Assembly (NCBI GenBank): GCA_001281695.1
Contig: LJIE01000005.1
Location: 6,560-51,436, forward strand
DNA: 44,877 bases
Direction of reading: 5' to 3'
DNA from: a bacterium 336/3
GTDB taxonomy: Bacteria; Bacteroidota; Bacteroidia; Cytophagales; Thermonemataceae
Shown: positions 7,365 through 15,969 of the stretch, one piece after another
How the letters are laid out: every line of letters starts with the position of its first letter
Numbering within the stretch: the stretch's first letter is position 1
Translations under genes and position numbers: made by a program
Notes under the pieces: model-generated
Database searches by the model: none
What the model saw: only the letters and a program-made list of their open reading frames with translations
What the model was told of the DNA's origin: nothing

Positions 7365-9350
7365 TTAATGGATTAAAGTAGGTTTAATAAAGACTACCAA
7401 CTTGTTTTTTTGCTTTGTTTTGGTTCTAGAACTAAAAAGCCATTTTAAAATTGGTATTCTTGAAAGCAAAGGGACACCCGAACCAGAATTAGACTGTCTC
7501 GCTTCCTCTAAACCTCCTAAAACTATCATTTCCTCATTTTTTACTCTGATTTTAGAAGTAAATTTTCTAGTTGCGTTTCCTGGAGGAGCACCATTCACTG
7601 TTGGAGGAATAAAATCTGAAAATTCAGCAGATACATCAAGTGTAATATTCTCATCTTCTGAGACTTTGGGATTTATTTTTATATTCAAGTCTGCATTAAC
7701 CCTTTGAAATCTTTGTGTAATGGTTGTAATAGGTGTAACACCAGGATTAATATTTTGAGTTTGTTCAACATAATAAACAGACTGACCTATTGTAAGATTA
7801 GCCTCATGTCCATTTAAGGTTGAAAGTTTTGGTGTAGAGCGAACTTGTAGATTTTCGTTAGTTTCTAATGCTTGAAGCGTAAGATAGAAATTAGAGGTTA
7901 CTCTGCCAATATTGATACCTGCCCCACTACTTAATGTTGATAAAAAACGATTAATAGCTTTTGAACCTAATGTAAAATCTAATCCTGATAATATTTCACC
8001 TCCTGTTCTGACTGTGCTATCAGAAACGCCAGCTTTTATGCCTGTTTTAATAGTATTCCCTTTCCTTATCTCAACTACAATTACTTCTATAAGTACATTT
8101 TTTACAGGTTGATCTATTGCTTGTAAAAACAATTTAATTTCTTGAATTTGTGGACTACTCCCACTCAAAATAACAGCATTCAATTCTTCCATTACTTTTA
8201 TTTCTACCCCTTGTTTGAGTTCTTTAGGGATCATTTCATCTATTTTTTCTGAAGGGCGATGAGCTAATTTCACAAGACTTACACTTCTAAAACCTTCTGA
8301 AACACGCTCTCCTATTAAATAGACCCCTTGCGAAGTTTTATAGGTGTGTGCTGTTCCTTGTAAAATAAGAGAGAGAAAACTATCATAAGTAATATTCTTT
8401 ACTCTGAGTGTTGTATTACCTTTCACATCTGAAAATAATACATAATTGATTCCCAACTCAGAAGAAATCATTTTAATTAAATCTGCTATAGGGGTATTTA
8501 TAGCATCTATATCAATAAAGGTATTGCCATTTTGTTTGTTTATCTTTAAAGATGCTCCATCAGCTATTTCTGTTTTCTTTTTAGAATTATTAGAAGAAAT
8601 ATTGTTTGTTATTTGTTTCCCATTTTTATCTATTTCTCCAGCAGGCAGTTCTAAAATATATGTACTATCATCTGTTTGGGATAAAACTAATCCATTTGTA
8701 AGAGCTATCTTTTCTAAGCCTTTCTTAAAAGGCATTTTTTCTACATAAGCTGATAGAAGTTTAGGTGGCACACCAGAAGCCACCAAAACATTTTTATGTG
8801 TTAATTGTGTGATTTGTTTAGCAAAAAGGCTTAAACTATCATTAGCCAAATCTACAGAAACCCAATCTTTAATATCATCATAAATAAGTTTTAATTTTTT
8901 GGGGCTATAAGCTACTTTTTCTTGTGTAGGTACATATTTTACAAATGATAAAATATTGCCAAAAAACCTAATATCCAATTCATACTCTTGACATAAATAC
9001 AACAAAATATTGATGACACTTGCATTCGTAAAATTATTGGTTATCAATACTTTTATATTAGGGTCAATACTGATATTAAGATTATGCGTTTCTGCAACAC
9101 TACGCAAAAAATCTTGTATAGGAGCATCACTCACAGAAAAATTAGCTAATTCTTTGAGACCTTTATTACCTGTGTTTGCTAAATCGTTTAGTTTTTGTTG
9201 AATTTTCGCTATTCTTTCAGTATAATTATTTGTTTGCCCATGTGTATAAATAGGCAACAAGAATAGAAATAAAATACAAACTCTAACCCAACAATATAGG
9301 ATAAACTTCCTCCAAAGAAGTTTCTCCTTTTTCGAGTAATTCAAAAGCAT
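7365..9350 (-). CDS. gspD: Secretin (GspD/PilQ family)
   Basis: 661 residues. Signal peptide with a long basic leader and hydrophobic core (about 16-38). An N0/STN-type domain spans about 65-130 (FSVSDAPIQDFLRSVAETHN, LNISIDPNIK), then two further small alpha/beta modules of the N1/KH kind (about 270-410; ADLIKMISSELGINYVLF, VMEELNAVILSGSSPQIQEI). The C-terminal secretin barrel runs about 415-661 (VLIEVIVVEIRKGN..., LQVRSTPKLSTLNGHEANLTIGQSVYY split over it) and ends with the family signature VPLLSRIPILKWLF plus KLVVFIKPTLI. It forms the outer-membrane channel through which a pilus or cargo passes. The only ATG in frame is at 9350, giving a 68-base overlap with the ATPase gene; the peptide this adds is a convincing leader, so I keep it. 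Confidence 0.95.
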   Translation of the reverse strand: MLLNYSKKEKLLWRKFILYCWVRVCILFLFLLPIYTHGQTNNYTERIAKIQQKLNDLANTGNKGLKELANFSVSDAPIQDFLRSVAETHNLNISIDPNIKVLITNNFTNASVINILLYLCQEYELDIRFFGNILSFVKYVPTQEKVAYSPKKLKLIYDDIKDWVSVDLANDSLSLFAKQITQLTHKNVLVASGVPPKLLSAYVEKMPFKKGLEKIALTNGLVLSQTDDSTYILELPAGEIDKNGKQITNNISSNNSKKKTEIADGASLKINKQNGNTFIDIDAINTPIADLIKMISSELGINYVLFSDVKGNTTLRVKNITYDSFLSLILQGTAHTYKTSQGVYLIGERVSEGFRSVSLVKLAHRPSEKIDEMIPKELKQGVEIKVMEELNAVILSGSSPQIQEIKLFLQAIDQPVKNVLIEVIVVEIRKGNTIKTGIKAGVSDSTVRTGGEILSGLDFTLGSKAINRFLSTLSSGAGINIGRVTSNFYLTLQALETNENLQVRSTPKLSTLNGHEANLTIGQSVYYVEQTQNINPGVTPITTITQRFQRVNADLNIKINPKVSEDENITLDVSAEFSDFIPPTVNGAPPGNATRKFTSKIRVKNEEMIVLGGLEEARQSNSGSGVPLLSRIPILKWLFSSRTKTKQKNKLVVFIKPTLIH

Positions 9351-10719
9351 TATCTGCTAAACTTTTTATATTTTTTTGTTCTAAAATATTTTTTATGTCA
9401 AATTCATTACTACGTATAGATTTTGATAAATCCTGATCTATTAGTATAACTTCATAAATGGCTCTTCTGCCTTTATAGCCAGTATAAAAGCAATGTTCAC
9501 AACCTTTAGGTGTATAATGTTTAGTTATTTTTTTAGGAGGAATATAGTTTCTGGGTAATTTAACATTAGAATTTTCAAAACTCTCTTCTTCTTTACAATT
9601 ATTACACAAAAGTTTTATCAATCTTTGTGCAACTGTTAAATTTAGAGTATTAGATAATAAGTATGCAGGGACTCCCATATCTGCTAGTCTCTGTACTGTT
9701 CCCCATGCTGAGTTAGTATGTATTGTAGAAAGTACTAAGTGTCCTGTAAGAGCTGCACGAATAGCCATTTGGGCAGTTTCAACATCTCTAATCTCTCCAA
9801 CCATGATAATATCAGGGTCTTGTCTTAAGAATGTTCTTAAAGCACTAGAAAAGTTTAAACCTATGCTTTCCTTTAACTGTACCTGATTGATACCCTCCAA
9901 GGTATATTCTATGGGATCCTCTATTGTCAGTATGTTCCTGTTTTCTTTGTTGAGATACTTTAAAGTTGCGTATAAAGTTGTTGTCTTTCCTGATCCTGTT
10001 GGACCACTAATTAAAACAATACCATTTGATTTTTGAACACCTGTTAAATAATTCTCTAATTCAATTTCAGACAAACCGATATTTACAATATCCAAATGGC
10101 TTGCATTATTACCCAAAAGACGCATTACTACTTTTTCACCATAAAGAGTAGGTACTACAGATACCCTGATATCAAACTTTTTATCTCCATTTTGAAAGAA
10201 TATTCTACCATCTTGGGGTAATCTTTTTTCTGCTATATCTAAATTGGCTAATATTTTAACACGATTAATTAGAGAAGGATAATCCGTTTTAATAATGACA
10301 TAACGTTCAACCAATGAACCATCTATTCTTATTCTAATTCTACATTTTTCTTCATAAACTTCAAAATGTATATCACTACTTCTCAATACTTTTGCTTCTT
10401 GAACCAAATCAAGCAAAAAATCATTGCTTTCTGTACTGATAGAACCTTTACTTAGACTTTGTTTATCTTCTTCTTTAAAATAGTATTGAGATAAAGTTCT
10501 TGAAATGATTAGAGATTCTGTAAGTTCTAAGAGAACTTTTTTCCCGAATAAAACTTCTAATTCTTCTTGTATTTGAGAAATATCATTAGATTTATCAATA
10601 AAAAAACATATTTCATGGCTGTGATTATAATTGGGTATTATTTTATAATGCCATGCCTGTTCCTTTGATATGATTTGTATTTGTTCTGGAGAAAGTGATA
10701 TAAATTGATTATAAACCAT
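9283..10719 (-). CDS. gspE: GspE/PilB-family assembly ATPase
   Basis: 478 residues, a typical GspE length. The N-terminal domain (1-95) is divergent. The N2 and catalytic domains carry the Asp box and DIHFE text, Walker A GPTGSGKT (239-246), EDPIEYTLEGINQVQ, Walker B IIMVGEIRD (305-312) and the His box TGHLVLSTIHTN (326-336). A zinc-type four-cysteine module follows (CNNC 372-375; CEHC 407-410), which marks assembly ATPases (GspE/PilB) rather than PilT retraction ATPases. It powers addition of pseudopilin subunits from the cytoplasmic face. It overlaps the peptidase gene by 11 bases and the secretin gene by 68. Confidence 0.96.
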   Translation of the reverse strand: MVYNQFISLSPEQIQIISKEQAWHYKIIPNYNHSHEICFFIDKSNDISQIQEELEVLFGKKVLLELTESLIISRTLSQYYFKEEDKQSLSKGSISTESNDFLLDLVQEAKVLRSSDIHFEVYEEKCRIRIRIDGSLVERYVIIKTDYPSLINRVKILANLDIAEKRLPQDGRIFFQNGDKKFDIRVSVVPTLYGEKVVMRLLGNNASHLDIVNIGLSEIELENYLTGVQKSNGIVLISGPTGSGKTTTLYATLKYLNKENRNILTIEDPIEYTLEGINQVQLKESIGLNFSSALRTFLRQDPDIIMVGEIRDVETAQMAIRAALTGHLVLSTIHTNSAWGTVQRLADMGVPAYLLSNTLNLTVAQRLIKLLCNNCKEEESFENSNVKLPRNYIPPKKITKHYTPKGCEHCFYTGYKGRRAIYEVILIDQDLSKSIRSNEFDIKNILEQKNIKSLADNAFELLEKGETSLEEVYPILLG

Positions 10720-11233
10720 ATAAAGTTTTCAAAGTAATATTTTCATCTCGACACAAGTCGCCCCATAAATGTAATAAATTCCCTAAGATCAATATAAAAA
10801 GCAAAAAAGCTTGAAATCCTGCTAAAGGAATTAATTTTTTATTATATTTTTTTGCAAAGCTACACAATAAATGTAATATCAAAGAAAATATTAGACTAAA
10901 AGGTATAAATAATATAAAGTTAAAAAATGAGAACTTTAGTGTAAGTATTGTTACAAACAATATGTCACCCAACCCTATAGCATTTTTGATGCCTTGTAAT
11001 TTATTTTTGATATAAAAATAGATAGTTATAAAAACTGAAATTAAAACTATCAAGAAACAATTTAATAACAAATCTTCCCAAAAATACCAACCATTTAATA
11101 TTATAGATTCTGTAAAGCTTATAAGAGCCAAGATAACAATAAAGATGATAGAGATTGTTCTTTTTTGTAGGTCTTCAATAAAAATGATTAATAGGATGAT
11201 TAGATATATAATATTTAAAAATAAAATCATCAT
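10709..11233 (-). CDS. Prepilin peptidase (A24 aspartic protease), short form
   Basis: 174 residues, all hydrophobic helices (about six). The two catalytic aspartates are visible: Asp21 in FIEDLQKR and Asp90 in GLGD. The PLAGF motif at 136-140 matches the IPFGP-type segment after the second Asp. Only the peptidase half is present; the cytoplasmic N-methyltransferase domain with its zinc cysteines, found in PilD/GspO of Proteobacteria, is missing. It should cut the leader of the GspG-like protein and of the two minor pseudopilins in the second gene block. It shares an end base with the pseudopilin gene. Confidence 0.88.
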   Translation of the reverse strand: MMILFLNIIYLIILLIIFIEDLQKRTISIIFIVILALISFTESIILNGWYFWEDLLLNCFLIVLISVFITIYFYIKNKLQGIKNAIGLGDILFVTILTLKFSFFNFILFIPFSLIFSLILHLLCSFAKKYNKKLIPLAGFQAFLLFILILGNLLHLWGDLCRDENITLKTLYGL

Positions 11234-11673
11234 TAGTCTTTCACTACTTCTTTTAGATTTCCTTCATGATCTATCTCCCAAACATTCATTTGACCATCTC
11301 CATCAAAATCTACAACAGCTGTAGCTTTTGCTGTAAATGTTGTTTTACTTGCTCCTATAACTTCTATACGATAATTAGCTTTTCCAGTATCTCCGTCTCC
11401 TGATAATTTCTCTTGTTCAAAGCCTATATCATCTAAGCTATTGGAGTATTTGGCATGCTCATAAAAATAAGCTTTTTGTAAAGAGTGAAGATGCTGTAAA
11501 GCTTGTTTTGCTTCTAAACTTCTGGTTTTACTTATCAAAGGCATTAATACAGGTAATGCCATGAGTATCAAGATACCAATAATTACAAGTACTACTAAAA
11601 GCTCTGTAAGTGAGTAAGCAGGTAGTTTGTTTTTTTTAGAAAATATCAAAAATTCTAACTTTCTCAAAATCAT
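11233..11673 (-). CDS. gspG: GspG-like major pseudopilin
   Basis: 146 residues. A short basic leader (FSKKNKLPA) is followed by the type IV prepilin helix YSLTELLVVLVIIGILILMAL. Cleavage is expected after Ala19, giving Glu24 at mature position 5. Ala replaces the usual Gly at -1 and Tyr replaces Phe at +1. The soluble domain has the T2SS-G layout with a short C-terminal acidic loop, DFDGDGQMNVWEID, which looks like the calcium-binding loop of GspG proteins. Its ATG overlaps the stop of the upstream 1,200-residue surface protein by four bases, so the two are translationally coupled. Probably the main subunit of the pseudopilus. Confidence 0.9.
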   Translation of the reverse strand: MILRKLEFLIFSKKNKLPAYSLTELLVVLVIIGILILMALPVLMPLISKTRSLEAKQALQHLHSLQKAYFYEHAKYSNSLDDIGFEQEKLSGDGDTGKANYRIEVIGASKTTFTAKATAVVDFDGDGQMNVWEIDHEGNLKEVVKD

Positions 11674-14600
11674 AGTTTTTGTATTTTAATTGTCTTTTTA
11701 ATAAAACCATCTTCAATTTGTAATAGATACATTCCTTGTGGAAATTGATTTAATTCTATGGCAAACTTGAATATTTCTGATGAAACGGTTTTTTTGCCAA
11801 CCTTTAAAGTCTGCCCTAAAACATTTCTTAATGTCCAAATCAATTCATTAGAAGTTGGGCTTTGTATTTGAATATTTATTTCATTTAAAGTTGGATTGGG
11901 TGATACACTTACCTCCCAAGGCAATATGGGCTTTTTTATACCTCTACCCTTTACTATAAATGAAGAATCTCCTTGTGTTGCATTACTTGAAATTTTAATA
12001 AAACCTTCATAACTTTCTTCTTTTATAGGCGTAAATTCAATCTCTACCTGTTGAGTTTGATTTGATAGAATATCTCCTAACCATTGACCTTTAAAAACTA
12101 AAGAGTTGGATGTGATACCTTTAATTTGAAGGACATCTACACCTGTATTCTTAATTCTAATAGTTTTCTTACTAGATTCACCTATAAATACATCTCCAAA
12201 ATCTAAAATGTCTGTTACATCCAAAATAGCTTCATAAGCAATGATATTTAAGGAGTATGTTTTTGTGGAAATACACGCTTCTGTACTTGCTTCGACTACA
12301 AAGTGAAATACTCCAAAAGAATTCGTTTTTCCACTAATGATACCAGTAGATGAATTTAAAGTAAATCCTATGGGTAAATTTCCACCTACAACAGACCATG
12401 TTATATTTCCAACTAAGCCTGTTTGTGAAATATTCTGAGTATAATCTACATATTGTTTTGCATTTGAAAGAATACTAGGTTGTATCTGTGTGTTTGGACA
12501 ATCAATAGCTATATCATAAACCTTAGTAATAAGGCAGTTACTATTGTTTTGAGAGGCTGTAACTGTATAAGAAGTTAAAGAACTTATGTTTGTAGGCATT
12601 CCTGTAACCATCCCTGTGGTTGTGTTTAGACTCAATCCAGCAGGTAAACTGGGAGCAATGGAGTAAGTTAAAGGTTGTGTATTACCAACCACACTTGCAT
12701 TGAGACTATAACTTACACCCACAATTCCAAAGTTAGTATTTGGATTGACAAAAGTTAATGGTGGACAATTAACAGCAAAAGTATATGTTTGTGAAATACT
12801 ACATGCACCACTGTTTTGGGAAGCTGTAACTGTATAAGTTGTGTTGGGTGTACTTGTTGTAGGAGTCCCTGATATTAATCCAGTATTGGTATCTAAACTT
12901 AATCCAGATGGTAAACTTGGGATAATTGAATAAGTTAAGGGTTGTGTATTGCCTGTTACACTTACATCAAGATTATAATTGACACCTACAATTACTGTAG
13001 AAGCAGATGTATTTGTAAAAATTAAAGGTGGGCAATTAATAGCAAAAATATAAGTTTGTGATACGCTACATGCACCATTATTTTGAGAAGCAGTAGCTGT
13101 ATAAGTTGTATTAGGAGAACTGATTACAGGAGTCCCTGATATTAATCCAGTATTAGTATCTAAGCTTAATCCAGCAGGTAAACTTGGAGTAATAGAGTAC
13201 ATTAAAGGTTGTGTATTGCCTGCTACGCTTGCATCAAGGCTAAAACTTGTTCCTACTACTCCATTACTCACAGATGTATTATTAAATGTTAAGTTAGGAC
13301 AATTGATAGCAAAAGTATAAGTCTGAACCTTTTGACAACTCCCTCCCAAGCCTTGAGAAGCAGTAACTGTATAAGTTGTATTAGGAGAACTGATTTCAGG
13401 AGTACCTGATATCAATCCAGTATTGGTATCTAAGCTTAATCCAGCAGGTAAACTTGGATTAATAGAATATGTAAGAGGTAATGTATTTCCTGTTACCCCT
13501 GCATCAAGATTAAAAGGTAATCCTACAACACCATTGTTCACTGATGTGTTATTGAATATTAAATTAGGGCAATTAACAATAATTGTAAAACTTTTTTCTA
13601 GCACACATACAGCACTTGCTTTTACTTTAAACTGGAATGTTCCTATTGTAGTGGGTATTCCTGATATTTCTCCTGTACTGGTATTAAATGTAAGTCCATT
13701 GGGCAAAGAACCTTCTGATAAACTCCAAACAGGTGAGGTTAAATTAGTAGTGAGTGTTTCACTGTAAGACAAACCTTGAGTTGCATTAGACAAAGTATTA
13801 TTTTGAATTGTACCAGCAAAGTTAGAAATATTGAAATCTAGAAAAGTGCCATTATTTGTCATATTATTATCTAAATGACTTGATAATAAGATAGAACCAT
13901 AAGCTCTAAAATTTCCAGAGGTTGTAGCATCTCCTTCCAATGTCAAGGTTTGTGTTGCTCCAGGAGCAATAGATGGAATGTTCCAGTATCCAGAAGACAT
14001 GTTATAAGTGCCACTACTTAAGCTATGAGAAATATTAGAAAAAGCAACTGGAAAAGCTCCTGTAGCAACTATGTTATTCACAGTTTGGGTTCCATGATTG
14101 GTAAGCGTAAAGGTAAGACTTATTCTAGAGTTTTTACAGGGATTGGTGTTAGAAGTGGTAACAGATATTCCTATATTAGATTGTTGTGTTGGGGTTGTTC
14201 CAAAAATCAAAGCTCTATCCATAAACCTACCCACAACAAATAATCTACCATACAAATCAAAAGCAGCATTGTAGATTTCAGCCATATTTTTGTTATCAAT
14301 AAAACCGTTAGGATGATAATAAGTGGATGTACTAAAATCTGCTTGTCCTAGCACCACATCAGCAGGTTGTCCATTAGTGGTGGGAATGGAGTTATATACT
14401 AAAGCTCTATTATTGGCAAATTCCCCTACCACCAATCTTCCTGTAGGAGATACAGTTACCCCACTAGGCTTATTCATTAATGTGGAAGATGTACCAGATG
14501 TAACTGTATTAAAGTCTGCTTGTCCTATAACTATATCAGCAGGTTGTCCATTAGTAGTCGGTATTGAATTCCATACCATAACACGATCATTATTTGTATC

Positions 14601-15341
14601 TGCTACAAATAATTTTCCATCAGGAGATATGTAAACCCCCCAAGGACTTTTAAGCTTACTACTTGAAGTACCAGCCTCATTACTATTAAAGTCAACTTGT
14701 CCAATGACTATATCAGCAGCTTTTCCATTGGTAGTAGGTATTGTATTCCATATCAAAATTCTATGATTATTTCTGTCACTTACAATTAATCTGCCATCTG
14801 GAGTCACATATAATGCTGTTGGATATCTTAACTTGGTGCTTGAAGTTCCAGCACTATTTGTAGTAAAGTTTACTTGACCAATTACAACATCGGCAGCTTT
14901 CCCATTCGTAGTAGGGATCGTATTCCATATCAAAATTCTGTTATTGTAAGAATCAGATGCTAATATTTTATTTCCATCAGGAGAAAATGCTATTCCATCA
15001 CAACTAGTCAAATAATAGTCAGCAACCATTACTTGAGCATCACAAAAAGTATTTGAGAATTTACCCAATACTAAATCAGAGGGTTGTCCATTATATGAAT
15101 ATGGTTGTGTCCAGAGTTTAACTTTACCATAACTTTGTTCATTTGCTGCAATAATTCCTTTAGAACTAATAGCAACATGAGTTGGGCTTTGAATATTAAA
15201 AATTTCACAATCATTGCTTGTAGAAGTAAAATCTGGTCGTCCAAGCACCATATCAGCAGGCTGAAAATTAGTAAGAGGTTGTTGGCAGTAGGCTTTACTA
15301 ATACCCCAAATAATAGTTATAAAGGTTAAAAATAGTTTCAT
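11670..15341 (-). CDS. Large surface protein: NHL-like propeller, Ig-like repeats, T9SS sorting domain
   Basis: About 1,223 residues from ATG 15341, which begins a good signal peptide (MKLFLTFITIIWGISKAYCQ); an ATG 16 codons upstream (15389) adds a second hydrophobic stretch and seems less likely. Order: seven or so NHL/propeller units (about 20-365; DGRLIVSDRNNHRILIWNT, GKAADVVIGQ), a DUF11/CARDB-like domain (about 380-500), six putative-Ig (He_PIG) domains (about 505-1010; PSLPAGLSLDTNTGLISGTP), a Hydin-like domain (LDFGDVFIGESSKKTIRIKN) and a T9SS type A sorting domain at the end (VSVSPNPTLNEINIQ ... GMYLLQIEDG ... TIKIQKL). It should cross the outer membrane through T9SS and be anchored outside. 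First gene of the pilus/T2SS operon, with no other gene between it and gspG. Likely an adhesin or large surface enzyme scaffold. Confidence 0.9.
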   Translation of the reverse strand: MKLFLTFITIIWGISKAYCQQPLTNFQPADMVLGRPDFTSTSNDCEIFNIQSPTHVAISSKGIIAANEQSYGKVKLWTQPYSYNGQPSDLVLGKFSNTFCDAQVMVADYYLTSCDGIAFSPDGNKILASDSYNNRILIWNTIPTTNGKAADVVIGQVNFTTNSAGTSSTKLRYPTALYVTPDGRLIVSDRNNHRILIWNTIPTTNGKAADIVIGQVDFNSNEAGTSSSKLKSPWGVYISPDGKLFVADTNNDRVMVWNSIPTTNGQPADIVIGQADFNTVTSGTSSTLMNKPSGVTVSPTGRLVVGEFANNRALVYNSIPTTNGQPADVVLGQADFSTSTYYHPNGFIDNKNMAEIYNAAFDLYGRLFVVGRFMDRALIFGTTPTQQSNIGISVTTSNTNPCKNSRISLTFTLTNHGTQTVNNIVATGAFPVAFSNISHSLSSGTYNMSSGYWNIPSIAPGATQTLTLEGDATTSGNFRAYGSILLSSHLDNNMTNNGTFLDFNISNFAGTIQNNTLSNATQGLSYSETLTTNLTSPVWSLSEGSLPNGLTFNTSTGEISGIPTTIGTFQFKVKASAVCVLEKSFTIIVNCPNLIFNNTSVNNGVVGLPFNLDAGVTGNTLPLTYSINPSLPAGLSLDTNTGLISGTPEISSPNTTYTVTASQGLGGSCQKVQTYTFAINCPNLTFNNTSVSNGVVGTSFSLDASVAGNTQPLMYSITPSLPAGLSLDTNTGLISGTPVISSPNTTYTATASQNNGACSVSQTYIFAINCPPLIFTNTSASTVIVGVNYNLDVSVTGNTQPLTYSIIPSLPSGLSLDTNTGLISGTPTTSTPNTTYTVTASQNSGACSISQTYTFAVNCPPLTFVNPNTNFGIVGVSYSLNASVVGNTQPLTYSIAPSLPAGLSLNTTTGMVTGMPTNISSLTSYTVTASQNNSNCLITKVYDIAIDCPNTQIQPSILSNAKQYVDYTQNISQTGLVGNITWSVVGGNLPIGFTLNSSTGIISGKTNSFGVFHFVVEASTEACISTKTYSLNIIAYEAILDVTDILDFGDVFIGESSKKTIRIKNTGVDVLQIKGITSNSLVFKGQWLGDILSNQTQQVEIEFTPIKEESYEGFIKISSNATQGDSSFIVKGRGIKKPILPWEVSVSPNPTLNEINIQIQSPTSNELIWTLRNVLGQTLKVGKKTVSSEIFKFAIELNQFPQGMYLLQIEDGFIKKTIKIQKL
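12496..13566. repeat. Four tandem ~267-bp repeats encoding Ig-like domains
   Basis: The marker GG(A/G)CAATT recurs at 12496 (as GGACAATC), 12763, 13029, 13297 and 13567, giving unit lengths of 267, 266, 268 and 270 bases. Each unit encodes one He_PIG-type domain with shared text GLSLDTNTGLISGTP and QTYTFAINCP. Nearly identical units allow domain number to change by recombination. Confidence 0.85.
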
Positions 15342-15450
15342 ATATTCAAATATTAGATATATGATGCAAATATACAATAAAGTTTTCAAAAATATAAAAA
15401 TGGAATAATCAATAGTTTAAGTACTAAAACAACCTTATTTGTTTTATATT

Positions 15451-15484
15451 CAAAACTATTTTCTTGAAAAAATAATGATTCCAA
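15451..15484 (-). promoter_or_regulatory. Candidate Bacteroidota promoter for the pilus/T2SS operon
   Basis: On the minus strand, TAGTTTTG (15458-15451) matches the Bacteroidota -7 box TAnnTTTG, with TTG (15484-15482) 23 bases upstream as the -33 box. The spacing is at the long end of the accepted range. It would start transcription about 100 bases before the ATG at 15341. A second -7-like box, TATTTTTG (15394-15387), lies closer but has a poor -33 partner. Confidence 0.42.
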
Positions 15485-15513
15485 CAAAATTTTTAATTAA
15501 AAAACATGGATTT

Positions 15514-15609
15514 GTTCTAAAAAACTGTTAAAGTAGCCAAAAAAACACTTTGTAGCATTAAAATAACAGTTTAGAACATTTATTTTCAAAAGTTATCAGT
15601 TTATAACAT
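15514..15609. repeat. Three-copy repeat before the mobilization genes (operator or oriT candidate)
   Basis: Two direct copies of TA(A/T)CAGTTTA(G/T)AACAT lie at 15564-15579 and 15594-15609, exactly 30 bases apart. An inverted copy with three extra A lies at 15514-15530 (GTTCTAAAAAACTGTTA). This forms a large inverted repeat with the 15564 copy. The position, directly before an RHH gene and a BtgA-like gene, fits operators for the RHH protein or part of an origin of transfer. Confidence 0.5.
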
Positions 15610-15631
15610 AATAATATAATATGTTTTGAAA

Positions 15632-15969
15632 ATGAAAACAAGTGTTTTATAAAACCCAAAAAGATACAAATTGGAGCAAGAGTTACCCTTATTTATGCTG
15701 AAATCCTTGAAATGTTCTCTGAAATCAATGAAGATAGTATGAGTGAAACTATTCAGTTTACTTTAGAGAAATATTTTAACCCAGAGCTTCTTAAAAACAA
15801 GAAATCCAGTCTATTATTAAGAAAAAAGAATTTAGAAACTATTTTAAAGCTAAATCCTGAGGATGAAAATATCAAGAAAAAAATTGAATATTTTGAAAAA
15901 TATATAGCTAAAATGGAGGTTTTTATCAAGGAACTTTCTACTCCACAAAAAAATAAAGAAAGATTATGA
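15632..15969 (+). pseudogene. Ribbon-helix-helix protein gene with an apparent one-base frameshift
   Basis: The longest clean ATG frame is 15712-15969 (85 residues), but the same frame reads backwards as IQIGARVTLIYAEILEMFSE before that ATG. Joined to EDSMSETIQFTLEKYF, this is a typical ribbon-helix-helix DNA-binding domain that would be cut in half by the 15712 start. No ATG, GTG or TTG exists upstream in this frame. An ATG at 15632 reads MKTSVL and stops; one more T in the T4 run at 15645-15648 would join it cleanly (MKTSVFIKPKKIQIG...). So it is a frameshift mutation, a sequencing error in a homopolymer, or programmed -1 slippage. After the RHH part comes a charged coiled coil. It overlaps the next gene by ATGA. 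If the frameshift is not real, this is an intact 112-codon gene. Confidence 0.62.

Noticed and set aside
15342-15389. Longer N-terminus for the large surface protein
   Set aside because: The extra 16 residues put a second hydrophobic stretch before a perfect signal peptide; the start at 15341 is simpler.
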